Shown: piece after piece, positions 1-6,639 of the stretch
How the letters are laid out: every line of letters begins with the position of its first letter
How positions within the stretch are numbered: the first letter of the stretch is position 1
Source: Chloroflexota bacterium
GTDB taxonomy: Bacteria > Chloroflexota > Limnocylindria > Limnocylindrales > CSP1-4
Direction of reading: 5' to 3'
Length of the DNA: 12,069 bases
Assembly (NCBI GenBank): GCA_013696275.1
Contig: JACCYW010000446.1
Coordinates: 1 to 12,069, forward strand
Notes under the pieces: generated by a model
Told to the model about the DNA's origin: nothing
The model's database searches: none
Seen by the model: only the letters and a program-made list of their open reading frames with translations
Made by a program: the position numbers and the translations under genes

Positions 1-915
1 CGGGCCCACGATGAGCCGCAATACGTGCGGCACGACCAGGCCCACGAAACCGATCAGGCCGGCCAGGGCGACGGCCGCCGCCGTGACCAGCGATGCCAGA
101 GCCAGCAGGATGGCCCGCTCCCGCCGCACGTCCAGACCCAGGTGCTGGGCGGTCTCCTCACCCAGCAGCAGCGCATCCAGCGAGCGGGCGCGCAGCATGA
201 TCAGCACACCACCGCCACAGATGATGGGCAGGGCGACCATCACCTGCTGCCACGAGCTCGTGGCGAAGCTTCCCAGCAGGTAGGCGAAGATCTGGCGCAG
301 GTTGACGCCGGACAGATACATCGCCACGGCGAGGCCTGCCGCGAGCAGGGAACCGACCGCATAACCAGTCAGCAGCACCGAGGTGAGCGAAGAGCCGGCG
401 CTGCTGCCCGATAGCAGGTATACGAGCCAGACGGCTGTCAGGGCGCCCAGGAAAGCCAGCACGTGTAACAACCCCAGACCAAGTAGCGCCACCTGGACCG
501 GGATGAGGAGAGCGATGGCGGCGCCGAGTGCCGCGCCACTGGCGGTACCCAGCACGTACGGATCGGCCAGTGGATTACGCAACAGACCTTGCAGCACGAC
601 GCCGGCCATCGTCAGGCCGGTGCCGACAGCCATCGCCGACAGGACGCGCGGGACGCGCAACTCGAACACGATCGTCTCCGCCGACTGGGGCCAGGTCACC
701 TCCGCCGGCCAGCCCACCAGCCTGTGGCCCAGGATGGCCAGCGTGTCCGCCAGCGGTACGCCCACGTTCCCCAACGCGACGCCCGATGCTGCGGCTACCA
801 CGAGGAGCACCAGGCCGGCCAGCAGCAGCCACACGGGTCGGCGCCGGAAGACATCCGCCCGTCGGGCGTGGACCGGCAGTACGGCCAGCGGCCGGGAGGT
901 CAGCTCGGTATCCAC
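1..915 (-). CDS. FecCD/BtuC-type ABC transporter permease (partial, C-terminus off window)
   Basis: Membrane permease of a corrinoid or iron-chelate importer; it would form the channel dimer that receives substrate from the lipoprotein encoded just upstream. The 305 codons present are open from GTG at 915-913 to the window edge. Visible family motifs are a first hydrophobic segment (about residues 28-48), LRVPRVLSAMAVGTGLTMAG, LQGLLRNPLADPYVLGTASG, the cytoplasmic-loop region LLLGEETAQHLGL and, at the edge, GLIGFVGLVVPHVLRLIVGP, which is the most diagnostic FecCD signature. About 305 of the usual 330-350 residues are present, so only the last helix region is missing. The start lies 7 bp after the stop of the binding-protein gene; GAGGA sits about 11 nt upstream of the GTG, so translation is probably coupled. 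The riboswitch upstream of the operon makes cobalamin the likely substrate, but the permease alone cannot distinguish cobalamin from siderophores. Confidence 0.93.
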   Translation of the reverse strand, partial: MDTELTSRPLAVLPVHARRADVFRRRPVWLLLAGLVLLVVAAASGVALGNVGVPLADTLAILGHRLVGWPAEVTWPQSAETIVFELRVPRVLSAMAVGTGLTMAGVVLQGLLRNPLADPYVLGTASGAALGAAIALLIPVQVALLGLGLLHVLAFLGALTAVWLVYLLSGSSAGSSLTSVLLTGYAVGSLLAAGLAVAMYLSGVNLRQIFAYLLGSFATSSWQQVMVALPIICGGGVLIMLRARSLDALLLGEETAQHLGLDVRRERAILLALASLVTAAAVALAGLIGFVGLVVPHVLRLIVGP

Positions 916-922
916 CCTTCGG

Positions 923-1972
923 CTATTCCTCGCACAGCGTCACCGGCGGGGGCGGGTCGGCGAGCCGCAGGTCCGGATGGATGGCGACCGCCAGCGTGGC
1001 CAGACCCTCTGCTACGCGGGGACCGGGGCGGGTCACTACCGTGTCGTCGATAGGCCGCACAGCGCCCTCCTCCACCGCTGTCATCTGTCGCCAGGCCGGT
1101 CGTGCGGACACCTGGTCGGGGCACACCCCGAAAGGTGCGTCGCCCACGATGATGACCTCCGGGTCCTCCTCCACGAGGCGCTCGATGGGGATGGAGAAGA
1201 CCGCCGGATCATCGGTGGTGACCGCTTCACCGCCGGCCAGTCCGATCATGTCGGCGACGAACGAGCCGGGCGCTGGACCGTATATCTCAGGCTCCGAACC
1301 GAGCTGGTAGAAGACCCTCGGGCGCTCGTCCACACTCGCCGCGGCGCGGGTCACATCGTCGATGCGTAGCTGCAGCTCGGAGGTCAGCTGGGTAGCACTC
1401 TCGTTCTCCCCCAGGACGGAGCCGATGAGCTCGATGTCTCCGAGCACCTCGTCGAGAGTCTCTGCGTAGACCACCACGACTGGCAGCCCGAGACCCCGCA
1501 AACGGACGATGTCGGCAGCCGGCGTGAAGGCGTTGCCGGCCGCCAGGATGACGTCGGGCTCAGCGTCGACGATGGCCTCGATGAGCACACTCGTCTGGAC
1601 GACCACGTCGGTCGCGGCGGCGGCTTCGGGCGGGTAGTCGTCGAAATCGGTGCCCCCCACGAGCCTCTCTCCGGCGCCCAGCGCGAACACGATCTCCGTG
1701 TTGGCCGGTGAAAGGCTGACGACGCGCTGTGGCTCCTCGGCCAGCTCTGTCTGTGTGCCTTCATCGTCGGCGATGGTGAGTGGAAAGGCGGCCTCTGACG
1801 AGGCGCTCGGCGCTGATATCGACGCCTGGGACGGCTGGCTGGATCCTGGCGTCTGGTCGGAGGCGGGAGCAGCGCAAGCCGCAGCCGCGAGGACCAGTCC
1901 AAATACCAGCAGGGCATGCATCGACCCCTTCGGCCGGCTGCCGGAAGGGGTCTGGAAAGTCGACGGTCGCAT
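923..1972 (-). CDS. btuF: Cobalamin-type ABC transporter substrate-binding lipoprotein (BtuF/FecB family)
   Basis: Extracytoplasmic lipid-anchored receptor that captures corrinoid and delivers it to the adjacent permease. The 349-residue product begins with basic residues, a hydrophobic stretch (LLVFGLVLAAAAC) and a lipobox with Cys33, then a Ser/Pro/Ala-rich linker to about residue 63. The class III binding-protein fold follows: RVVSLSPANTEIVFALGAGERLVG, a DYPPEA segment, EAIVDAEPDVILAAG, and a second lobe from about residue 210 with VFYQLGSEPEIYGPAPGSFVADMIGLAGG and EEDPEVIIVGDAP. The ATG at 1972-1970 is favoured because GGGAAGG lies 5 nt upstream, directly after the riboswitch, and this form supplies the positive charge a signal peptide needs. 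An alternative ATG at 1921-1919 (residue 18) would give MHALLVFG without basic residues and has its AAGGGG site inside a hairpin. The gene symbol rests on family plus riboswitch; a siderophore receptor is the alternative. Confidence 0.9.
   Translation of the reverse strand: MRPSTFQTPSGSRPKGSMHALLVFGLVLAAAACAAPASDQTPGSSQPSQASISAPSASSEAAFPLTIADDEGTQTELAEEPQRVVSLSPANTEIVFALGAGERLVGGTDFDDYPPEAAAATDVVVQTSVLIEAIVDAEPDVILAAGNAFTPAADIVRLRGLGLPVVVVYAETLDEVLGDIELIGSVLGENESATQLTSELQLRIDDVTRAAASVDERPRVFYQLGSEPEIYGPAPGSFVADMIGLAGGEAVTTDDPAVFSIPIERLVEEDPEVIIVGDAPFGVCPDQVSARPAWRQMTAVEEGAVRPIDDTVVTRPGPRVAEGLATLAVAIHPDLRLADPPPPVTLCEE
1923..1952 (-). repeat. Hairpin near the 5' end of the binding-protein gene
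   Basis: Perfect 9-bp inverted repeat: minus-strand GACCCCTTC pairs with GAAGGGGTC across a 12-nt loop. It ends one base before the in-frame ATG at 1921-1919, so its 3' arm contains the AAGGGG that would serve that ATG as a ribosome site. No U-run follows, so it is not a classical terminator. It could be part of the riboswitch's expression platform or only mRNA structure inside the coding region. Confidence 0.6.
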
Positions 1973-1995
1973 GGGTGCCTTCCCTTTCTCTCGAA

Positions 1996-2120
1996 GGTGG
2001 GAGCACGACCATGGGCCCGGCGACCGGACTTCCAGCTCATTTGGCTGGTCACCGTAGCGGGACTGTGCCGGACTCTCACCGGCTTCGCGGGTCCCCTGGT
2101 CCTGTCTTTGGTTGGGCGCC
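1996..2120 (-). ncRNA. Cobalamin riboswitch
   Basis: On the minus strand the leader of the binding-protein gene contains the conserved cobalamin aptamer core. It reads GAAGCCGGTGAGAGTCCGGC, then ACAGTCCCGCTACGGTGACC, matching the family pattern of GCCGGTGAGAGTCCGGCAC followed by CCCGCTAC-GGTGA at about 2083-2047. Further downstream are a small stem (AGC-caaatga-GCT, about 2046-2034) and GGAAGTCCGGTCGCC (about 2033-2018), the B12-box-like 3' part. The element ends about 25 nt before the ATG at 1972. Such elements lower expression of transport genes when adenosyl- or methylcobalamin is plentiful, by terminating transcription or masking the ribosome site. No U-tract terminator is visible here, so translational control is more likely. 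The outer boundaries are approximate. Confidence 0.92.
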
Positions 2121-2121
2121 G

Positions 2122-2127
2122 AGTCTA
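2122..2127 (-). promoter_or_regulatory. Possible -10 box for the riboswitch transcript
   Basis: Minus-strand TAGACT (4 of 6 matches to TATAAT) lies just upstream of the riboswitch core. It would start transcription near 2115, at about the expected 5' end of the aptamer. There is no convincing -35. The upstream lipoprotein gene ends at 2135, so the transport operon may have its own promoter here. Confidence 0.35.
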
Positions 2128-2134
2128 CATGGCT

Positions 2135-2896
2135 TCAGCCATCGCCGATGGCTACGCGCACGTCTTCGACCACTTCAGCGAAGGGTTCACCCGCGAGATC
2201 GTTGGGAAAGTCGGCCGGATCATCAAGGCCCATGCCATACGCCTGCCCCCCAATGTCACGCAGAACCCCACCCGGCCCAGCTGGGATGTATACGTACCTC
2301 CAACGTTCTTGTTCGTCGGGCAGATGCCCTTTCTCATTGGAGAGTTCGCCCCCATTCATGAGGAAGAACAGGGTTTGATGATCAGGAATCGATTCCGCTA
2401 GGTCCGATACTTCGGTCGTCGCGGGGTAGTCCATCCGAAGCTCGATAGTCCCTGGCTCCGTTGTCTCCGGGACGCCGCTCAGGATGTCGTCCAAGGCTAC
2501 GGTGGCATACATGAACCTCAATCCACCGACGGAGTAGCTTTCTCCCTCTCGGACATTCGTTGCTCGACCGACGACGATCAGATGGGAGTCCGCCACTATT
2601 GCATCCAACGACTCGTAGGTGAGCATGCTCTCGCCGCCGACCAGCTGGTCCCAAAAGCTGTCTGACGCCTCCACCTCCGCCGCAACTGAGGATGGAGAGG
2701 CGGCGGCCACGGCCGACAACGCGGACGAAGTTCTGGCCGAAGCCGTAGGTCTCGGACTTCGTGTGGAGCTGACCTCGCTCGGTGCGATGGCCGGTAGTGA
2801 GCCCGACGGCGACCCATCGGTGCCTGGTGCTTCGACGCCTGCACGGCAGGCGCCGAAGACTATGGCAGTCACGATGACCGCGATCAGGTGACGCAT
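2135..2896 (-). CDS. Secreted lipoprotein of unknown function (downstream of metalloprotease)
   Basis: A 253-residue product with a short N-terminus (MRHLIAVIVTAIVFGAC), a lipobox and Cys17, followed by a Ser/Pro/Ala/Thr-rich linker to about residue 75, so it is probably anchored to the outer face of the membrane. The folded part begins near WDQLVGGESMLTYESLDAIV. It contains an ADSHLIVVGRATNV strand-like segment, an LRMDYPATTEVSDL segment and a FFLMNGGE segment. I do not recognise a named family; the 'SDLVVVGRV'-like strand occurs in many uncharacterised secreted proteins. The ATG at 2896-2894 is chosen over an in-frame ATG 51 bases upstream because it gives a compact signal peptide and lies 4 bp after the metalloprotease stop, with GGAAG abutting it, as expected for coupling. 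GC content is below that of the window. It may partner, anchor or restrain the protease; this is only inferred from gene order. Confidence 0.85.
   Translation of the reverse strand: MRHLIAVIVTAIVFGACRAGVEAPGTDGSPSGSLPAIAPSEVSSTRSPRPTASARTSSALSAVAAASPSSVAAEVEASDSFWDQLVGGESMLTYESLDAIVADSHLIVVGRATNVREGESYSVGGLRFMYATVALDDILSGVPETTEPGTIELRMDYPATTEVSDLAESIPDHQTLFFLMNGGELSNEKGHLPDEQERWRYVYIPAGPGGVLRDIGGQAYGMGLDDPADFPNDLAGEPFAEVVEDVRVAIGDG
2138..2152 (-). repeat. Short GC-rich hairpin at the end of the lipoprotein gene
   Basis: GCCATC-GGC-GATGGC on the minus strand forms a 6-bp stem with a 3-base loop and ends immediately before the TGA of the lipoprotein gene. No T-tract follows, so termination is doubtful. 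It could slow read-through toward the riboswitch. Confidence 0.35.
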
Positions 2897-2900
2897 CTTC

Positions 2901-3587
2901 CTAGCCCGGCGGGTGAGGATAGTTGTCCTCCAGATGACCCTCATCAACGTTTGACGGGTCGGTCGTATCGCTATTGTAGAGGCCGTCGTTATTCATGCAA
3001 GTCAAGAAGTATGTGTTGGGATGATTCGACGCGTTTGCATGTCTCAATCCAAGCACGTGTCCAATCTCATGACAGACGATGTACTTTCGGCGGGCTGATA
3101 TATCGAAGTTATCACGGTGGTAGTCGTTGAAAATCACTTGATGCTGCTCACAGTAGCTATGGAGAGGGATGTCGTGCTCGTATATGGTGCCGGCTACGCA
3201 CGTTTCGTAGGCCCACCAATCAGTCGGACCGTAGTCATCATTCAGAACAACAACATCTGCGTAGCTGCTCTGAGTCACGACTTGGGCAACGATGCCATCG
3301 ACTGGGTTGAAGTCATCGTTGAGTGTGGCTTCGACAGCATCGCGTATGGGGTTCTAGACGCTGCCGAGAATCAAGACGAGAATCTGGCCGTCGTCATCTG
3401 TGCATTTCGAGTCCCGACTTGCGGCCAGGCAACCGGTCCCCTTCGCGCCCCAGTTGTTCGCTATCACACCGCTCGGACTCAAGGTGAGGAGCAGGGACGA
3501 GGCCACCAGCGTCGCCACCAGACACACGCGGAGCCTCGCCGTATGCCACTGGCGACGATAACCCTCGTTCACCCGGCTACCGTCCAC
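2901..3587 (-). pseudogene. Secreted metzincin-like zinc metalloprotease interrupted by an in-frame TAG
   Basis: One reading frame of 229 codons, opened by GTG at 3587-3585 with AGGAGG 8 nt upstream, carries a TAG at 3356-3354 (codon 78). Before the stop come a basic N-terminus, a hydrophobic signal segment (CLVATLVASSLLLTLSPSGVIA) and ANNWGAKGTGCLAASRDSKC. After the stop the same frame continues with NPIRDAVEATLNDDFNPVDG, then VVVLNDDYG, a zinc site HEIGHVLGLRH (codons 173-183, matching HExxHxxGxxH), a downstream TCMNND that fits the Met-turn, and a closing VDEGHLEDNY. The layout resembles small secreted actinobacterial/Chloroflexota matrixin- or snapalysin-like proteases of about 200-230 residues. 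As read, the first part yields a 77-residue secreted stub. The catalytic part could only be made alone by restarting, for example at GTG 3278, and would lack a signal peptide. A nonsense mutation, an assembly error or suppression can all explain this. The region is AT-richer than its surroundings. Confidence 0.82.
3354..3356 (-). other. In-frame amber codon within the metalloprotease gene
   Basis: TAG in the context GGC AGC GTC TAG AAC CCC. Reading frame, signal peptide and catalytic domain are all continuous across it (78 codons through the TAG, 25 codons to the next GTG, then 126 codons), so a single substitution would restore the full gene. No recoding element is recognisable nearby. Confidence 0.85.
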
Positions 3588-3621
3588 CCTGCGACCCTCC
3601 TAGCACGGCCGCCGCGACCAA

Positions 3622-3642
3622 CTGTCAAATGGACCTTGACAG
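3622..3642. repeat. Inverted repeat with -35-like arms between divergent genes
   Basis: CTGTCAA-ATGGACC-TTGACAG: perfect 7-bp arms with a 7-bp spacer. Each arm reads TTGACA, the -35 consensus, on one strand, so it could be a shared operator/promoter core for the divergent protease operons. However, no good -10 hexamer lies 17 bp away on either strand: the minus strand has TGCTAG, which overlaps the ribosome site, and the plus strand has GCGACC. Confidence 0.4.
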
Positions 3643-3679
3643 CAGCAATGTCATTGTGGCGACCGAGGGAATGAGCGGT

Positions 3680-3738
3680 CGCTCTACACAGAATCCGGGC
3701 GAGTCCCTCCACTTCCGTCGATAAGTCGCTGTAGAGCG
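3680..3738. repeat. Long-loop inverted repeat upstream of the plus-strand protease
   Basis: CGCTCTACA (3680-3688) and TGTAGAGCG (3730-3738) are perfect 9-bp complementary arms separated by 41 bp. They sit in the leader or promoter region of the gene at 3807. They could be paired operator half-sites or an mRNA stem. No T-run follows. Confidence 0.4.
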
Positions 3739-3806
3739 GCTGTCGGCACACTGCGCTCGTTCCGCCTCCCTTCCGCCGGGATCTACCCGCCGGAGGAGGT
3801 CAGGCC

Positions 3807-5504
3807 ATGAGCGAGGTAGCGCGTGGCTGGCGATATATCGGGCTCGCTGCGGTCATGTCGGCGGCGGCCATGACGACCGGGGCACAGGTGGCTGCGGAGA
3901 GCTCTGGGGGTGGGCGTGCACCGGCGCCGCCGGGGAGTCGGGTGGACGGCTTCGCGACCTGTTCGTCCACGAGCCGAGAGGGACCGATCGGTGAGCCCCA
4001 GATGGAGCCGGCGGTGGACGCGAGCGGCTGGCTGTCGGGCTATCGATTGACCGCGACCGGGTTGACCGAAGCGGTCGAGCTCGGGCGCCACGCGACATTG
4101 CACGGGCCCTTCGGCAGGCTTTGGATCTATAGCGACGCTGTGGACGGGTCGACCCGATCGCGGGTCCTGGACGCGGGGCGGGGCTGCGTCCAAGCGGTGG
4201 TGGACACCAAGGGACTCATCTTCGCCATCACGATGGATGAGACGCGCACATCCATCTTCCACGACCTGGTCGATCCCACGACCAGGCAGGATCTGGGTGT
4301 CTGGCGGCACGGTCTCGCGTCGCCATTCGCTATGGAGCGAGTCATGCCCGGGATGCCCGTCGGGTCCAGCTATCAGGGCTGGAGCCACTCGTTGTCATGG
4401 ACCGTCGGTGGTTCGCTCCTGTCGGAGACTTGTGGCCAGCAAGCGTGCACGTCACGGGTAGCGGGCGATGTGCCTGGCGACATCTCGATCGGCGGTTCGG
4501 TGCTTCTGCCGGCGCCGGAGCCGCGCGAGGTGGAGTCCAAGCCTGTGCCCGAGTCTGAGCGTGACGTCTGGCCGGATGACAAGATCCTTCGATTCCGCTG
4601 GGCTGACACCATCCCGCCGTCGTGGATGCGCGGCGGCATCCTGGCGGCAGCGGCGGACGTGGCGGAATCACGTGAGTCGAACGCTCCCAGCTTCACCTAC
4701 GATGCTCAAGGTCCGGACACCGTCCGTATCACGAGCCGACTGACCGGCTCGTGCTCCCAAGCCCTGGCGTGCGCGACCCGTGATATCCCGCACTACTGGG
4801 TCGTCCGCTTCCGGCCCCACGGTTACGAGTTCCCATGGGGCACGCTCCGCTGGTGCGAAGCGTACGGAACGCCTCCCACCGGCTGCTTCGAGCTGGAGCG
4901 GACGGCCATCCATGAGTTCGGGCACGTCATCGGCCTGGGTCATCCCGCGGACGCCATGCGCCTGGGGCCCCTGGAGACCGTCATGCATGACACCATCCCG
5001 GCCCGACCCGCTACCGGCTGGTCCCTTCACGAGTTCGGGCCGTGCGACGTGGCGCGTCTGCAGCGTCGCTACGCCCTGCCGCACAGTGGCGCCCGGCTGG
5101 CTGTCTGCGACCGCGTGGAAACCGCGCTGGCCGTTCGTGTGAGCGATACCGCCATCGGGTTCCAGGACCCGGTCACCGTTACCGCCACCCTGTCGGTCAA
5201 GGATCGCGATGCCTATGACCGGCTCGCGAAGGACCCGCTGAGTGGACGTGACGTCGTCATCCAGCGCCGTTCGATAGGCGCCACCGGATGGACCTCATAT
5301 CGGGCCAGCCCAGGATCGTCGCCGGGCTCTTACCAGGTGACTTTCCGTCCGAGCTTGCCGACCGAGTTCCGCGCCGTGCTCTCCCGGGCGAGCGACGACG
5401 GCGTGACCGATGCCACGTCGGGCGTAGTGGCCGTCTTCGTCGGCACTTGCTCCGTGGTGGGTTGCCCGGTGGACGAGCCACGATCGACAGCATGGAGGCA
5501 CTGA
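3807..5504 (+). CDS. Secreted matrixin-like zinc metalloprotease with C-terminal Ig-like region
   Basis: A 565-residue exported protein. GGAGGAGG (3792-3799) lies 7 nt before the ATG. Residues 1-30 are a signal peptide (hydrophobic run from about residue 11, possible cleavage after AQVAA). Residues 31-240 are an uncharacterised extracellular region with scattered cysteines. The catalytic domain starts near residue 250 with ILRFRWADTIPPSW, a matrixin-like opening. It continues to the zinc site HEFGHVIGLGH (residues 369-379: three zinc His and the catalytic Glu370) and a Met-turn, ETVMHD (Met393), ending near residue 430. Residues about 438-550 (VRVSDTAIGFQDPVTVTATL and on) look like a beta-sandwich of the Ig type. 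There is no C-terminal sorting signal, so the protein is probably released or held by its neighbour. The next gene overlaps by one base, indicating an operon. The substrate cannot be read from the sequence. Confidence 0.9.
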   Translation: MSEVARGWRYIGLAAVMSAAAMTTGAQVAAESSGGGRAPAPPGSRVDGFATCSSTSREGPIGEPQMEPAVDASGWLSGYRLTATGLTEAVELGRHATLHGPFGRLWIYSDAVDGSTRSRVLDAGRGCVQAVVDTKGLIFAITMDETRTSIFHDLVDPTTRQDLGVWRHGLASPFAMERVMPGMPVGSSYQGWSHSLSWTVGGSLLSETCGQQACTSRVAGDVPGDISIGGSVLLPAPEPREVESKPVPESERDVWPDDKILRFRWADTIPPSWMRGGILAAAADVAESRESNAPSFTYDAQGPDTVRITSRLTGSCSQALACATRDIPHYWVVRFRPHGYEFPWGTLRWCEAYGTPPTGCFELERTAIHEFGHVIGLGHPADAMRLGPLETVMHDTIPARPATGWSLHEFGPCDVARLQRRYALPHSGARLAVCDRVETALAVRVSDTAIGFQDPVTVTATLSVKDRDAYDRLAKDPLSGRDVVIQRRSIGATGWTSYRASPGSSPGSYQVTFRPSLPTEFRAVLSRASDDGVTDATSGVVAVFVGTCSVVGCPVDEPRSTAWRH

Positions 5505-5506
5505 TG
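5494..5506 (+). promoter_or_regulatory. Ribosome site and TGATG overlap fixing the lipoprotein start
   Basis: GGAGG lies inside the last codons of the metalloprotease gene, followed after 5 nt by ATG at 5504-5506, whose A is the last base of the protease TGA. This is a textbook arrangement for translational coupling. Confidence 0.8.
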
Positions 5507-6571
5507 CGTACTGACCGATCCGCCATCCTGATCGCAGCGATCACATCCATCGCCGTGTCCCTGGCGGCTTGCTCCGTCGCGGCCCCGCTGAGGTCTCCTA
5601 CCTCGGTCGTTCCACCGTCGGTCACAGCCTCATCCCCTGCGCCGGCGTCCACGGCGACCGAGCCGATACCCTCGATCACCCCGCTTCCCACTCCCCCGCC
5701 CGCGGCCAGCACGACGCCGCGCCCCCGGCCGACCGACCCGTCGGTGGCACCGTCCACTGCCTCTCAGCGACCTCCGACGGTGATACCCGTAGCCGAACTG
5801 CATGGACCATTCGAGCCGATCGCCGGTCTGGCCGCAAGCTACTGTCTCAAGGGCGATTGCCAGGAAACGCCTCCGTCGCCTGATGGGTTGCCCCGTGCGT
5901 CGGCCGGGCTGGGCGGCTCAGGACTCTCCATCGAGTTCCCGCTCGGTACGGTGATAAGCGCTTGGGAGGTGACGGCAACCCGCGGAGCTGCGGAGGGGTC
6001 AGCGCCGGAGGCGCTACTCGGGTCAGGACGGTCGGAACCGTATGCCACCCTCTACGTCGCCGCGCCGGACAAGGGCGATTGGCTGCTGCGTGCCACGATC
6101 CACTCTGGCTCGGAGGACTTCGTGGACTACCACTGGTCGCTGCGTGTCCGCGAGCCGTCACGCCCGCCGCCCATGTCCGATGTCGGGCCGCCCGACGGTC
6201 TCCTGCGCGCTGGTCGCCAGATGGTCACGGGGCTAGAGGGCAGCTTCTGCTACCAGGAGACCTGTGGCGACATCGGGCAGTTGCCGACCGCCCGCATCTC
6301 CCCCCTCCTGCGCGTCCCCGGGTCCGCGTCCGAGATGACGTTCCACCTTCGCGGAGGAACGGGGTTCACCACGTGGTCGGTCGCCTACTGGGACGCTCGG
6401 GACGACCAAGGGATGGAGACGATGGACCTTGCAGCCGGCGGTCGAGAAGGCGCGACATTGACGGCGACCGACTTCCAGCCACCGCCGCCGGGCGACTGGC
6501 AGGTGAAGATCAGCGTGGCCTTTCGGGATGGAGGTGACGCGACCTACTTCAGCCACCTGATCGTCGACTGA
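5504..6571 (+). CDS. Secreted lipoprotein with two tandem copies of a C-x4-C domain
   Basis: A 355-residue lipoprotein. The signal peptide MRTDRSAILIAAITSIAVSL leads to the lipobox LAAC with Cys23, followed by a Pro/Thr/Ser/Ala-rich linker to about residue 90. Two related domains follow. The first has ASYCLKGDC, then EFPLGTVISAWEVTATRG, then DKGDWLLRATIHSG and YHWSLRV. The second has GSFCYQETC, then FHLRGGTGFTTWSVAYWDA, then PPGDWQVKISVAFRDG and YFSHLIVD. The order of Cys pair, GT-x-W segment and GDW strand is the same in both, so an internal duplication is likely. The start at 5504 is favoured over in-frame upstream starts because GGAGG (5494-5498) lies 5 nt before it, it overlaps the protease stop as TGATG, and it gives a proper signal peptide. 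I do not recognise the family. Tight coupling to the protease suggests a common extracellular task. Confidence 0.88.
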   Translation: MRTDRSAILIAAITSIAVSLAACSVAAPLRSPTSVVPPSVTASSPAPASTATEPIPSITPLPTPPPAASTTPRPRPTDPSVAPSTASQRPPTVIPVAELHGPFEPIAGLAASYCLKGDCQETPPSPDGLPRASAGLGGSGLSIEFPLGTVISAWEVTATRGAAEGSAPEALLGSGRSEPYATLYVAAPDKGDWLLRATIHSGSEDFVDYHWSLRVREPSRPPPMSDVGPPDGLLRAGRQMVTGLEGSFCYQETCGDIGQLPTARISPLLRVPGSASEMTFHLRGGTGFTTWSVAYWDARDDQGMETMDLAAGGREGATLTATDFQPPPPGDWQVKISVAFRDGGDATYFSHLIVD

Positions 6572-6585
6572 GAGGATCACCCGCC

Positions 6586-6627
6586 GACCCTACTCAGCAG
6601 ACATCGAGGCATCACGAAAGTAGGGTC
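6586..6627 (+). repeat. 9-bp inverted repeat abutting the start of the small lipoprotein gene
   Basis: GACCCTACT (6586-6594) and AGTAGGGTC (6619-6627) are perfectly complementary with a 24-nt loop. The first arm lies 15 bp after the stop of the tandem-domain lipoprotein; the second ends at the candidate -10 box of the next gene. It may be a weak terminator for the upstream operon (no T-run is present) or an operator for the downstream gene. Confidence 0.55.
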
Positions 6628-6633
6628 TATGCT
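6628..6633 (+). promoter_or_regulatory. Candidate -10 box of a leaderless gene
   Basis: TATGCT matches TATAAT at 4 of 6 positions and ends 6 nt before the ATG at 6640. This spacing would place the transcript start at or beside the start codon. No Shine-Dalgarno sequence precedes that ATG, which fits a leaderless mRNA. No -35 element is evident. Confidence 0.45.
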
Positions 6634-6639
6634 CGAACG

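Noticed and set aside
383..1369. Long plus-strand open frame opposite the transport genes
   Set aside because: Its protein is Arg/Ser/Thr-rich with no motif, while the minus strand encodes clear permease and binding-protein motifs over the same bases.
3117..3674. 185-residue plus-strand open frame opposite the interrupted protease
   Set aside because: It has no ribosome site, signal or motif; the minus strand carries the zinc motif and signal peptide.
5288..5503. N-terminal extension of the tandem-domain lipoprotein
   Set aside because: It overlaps the end of the protease gene in another frame, and the signal peptide only makes sense from the ATG at 5504, which has its own GGAGG.
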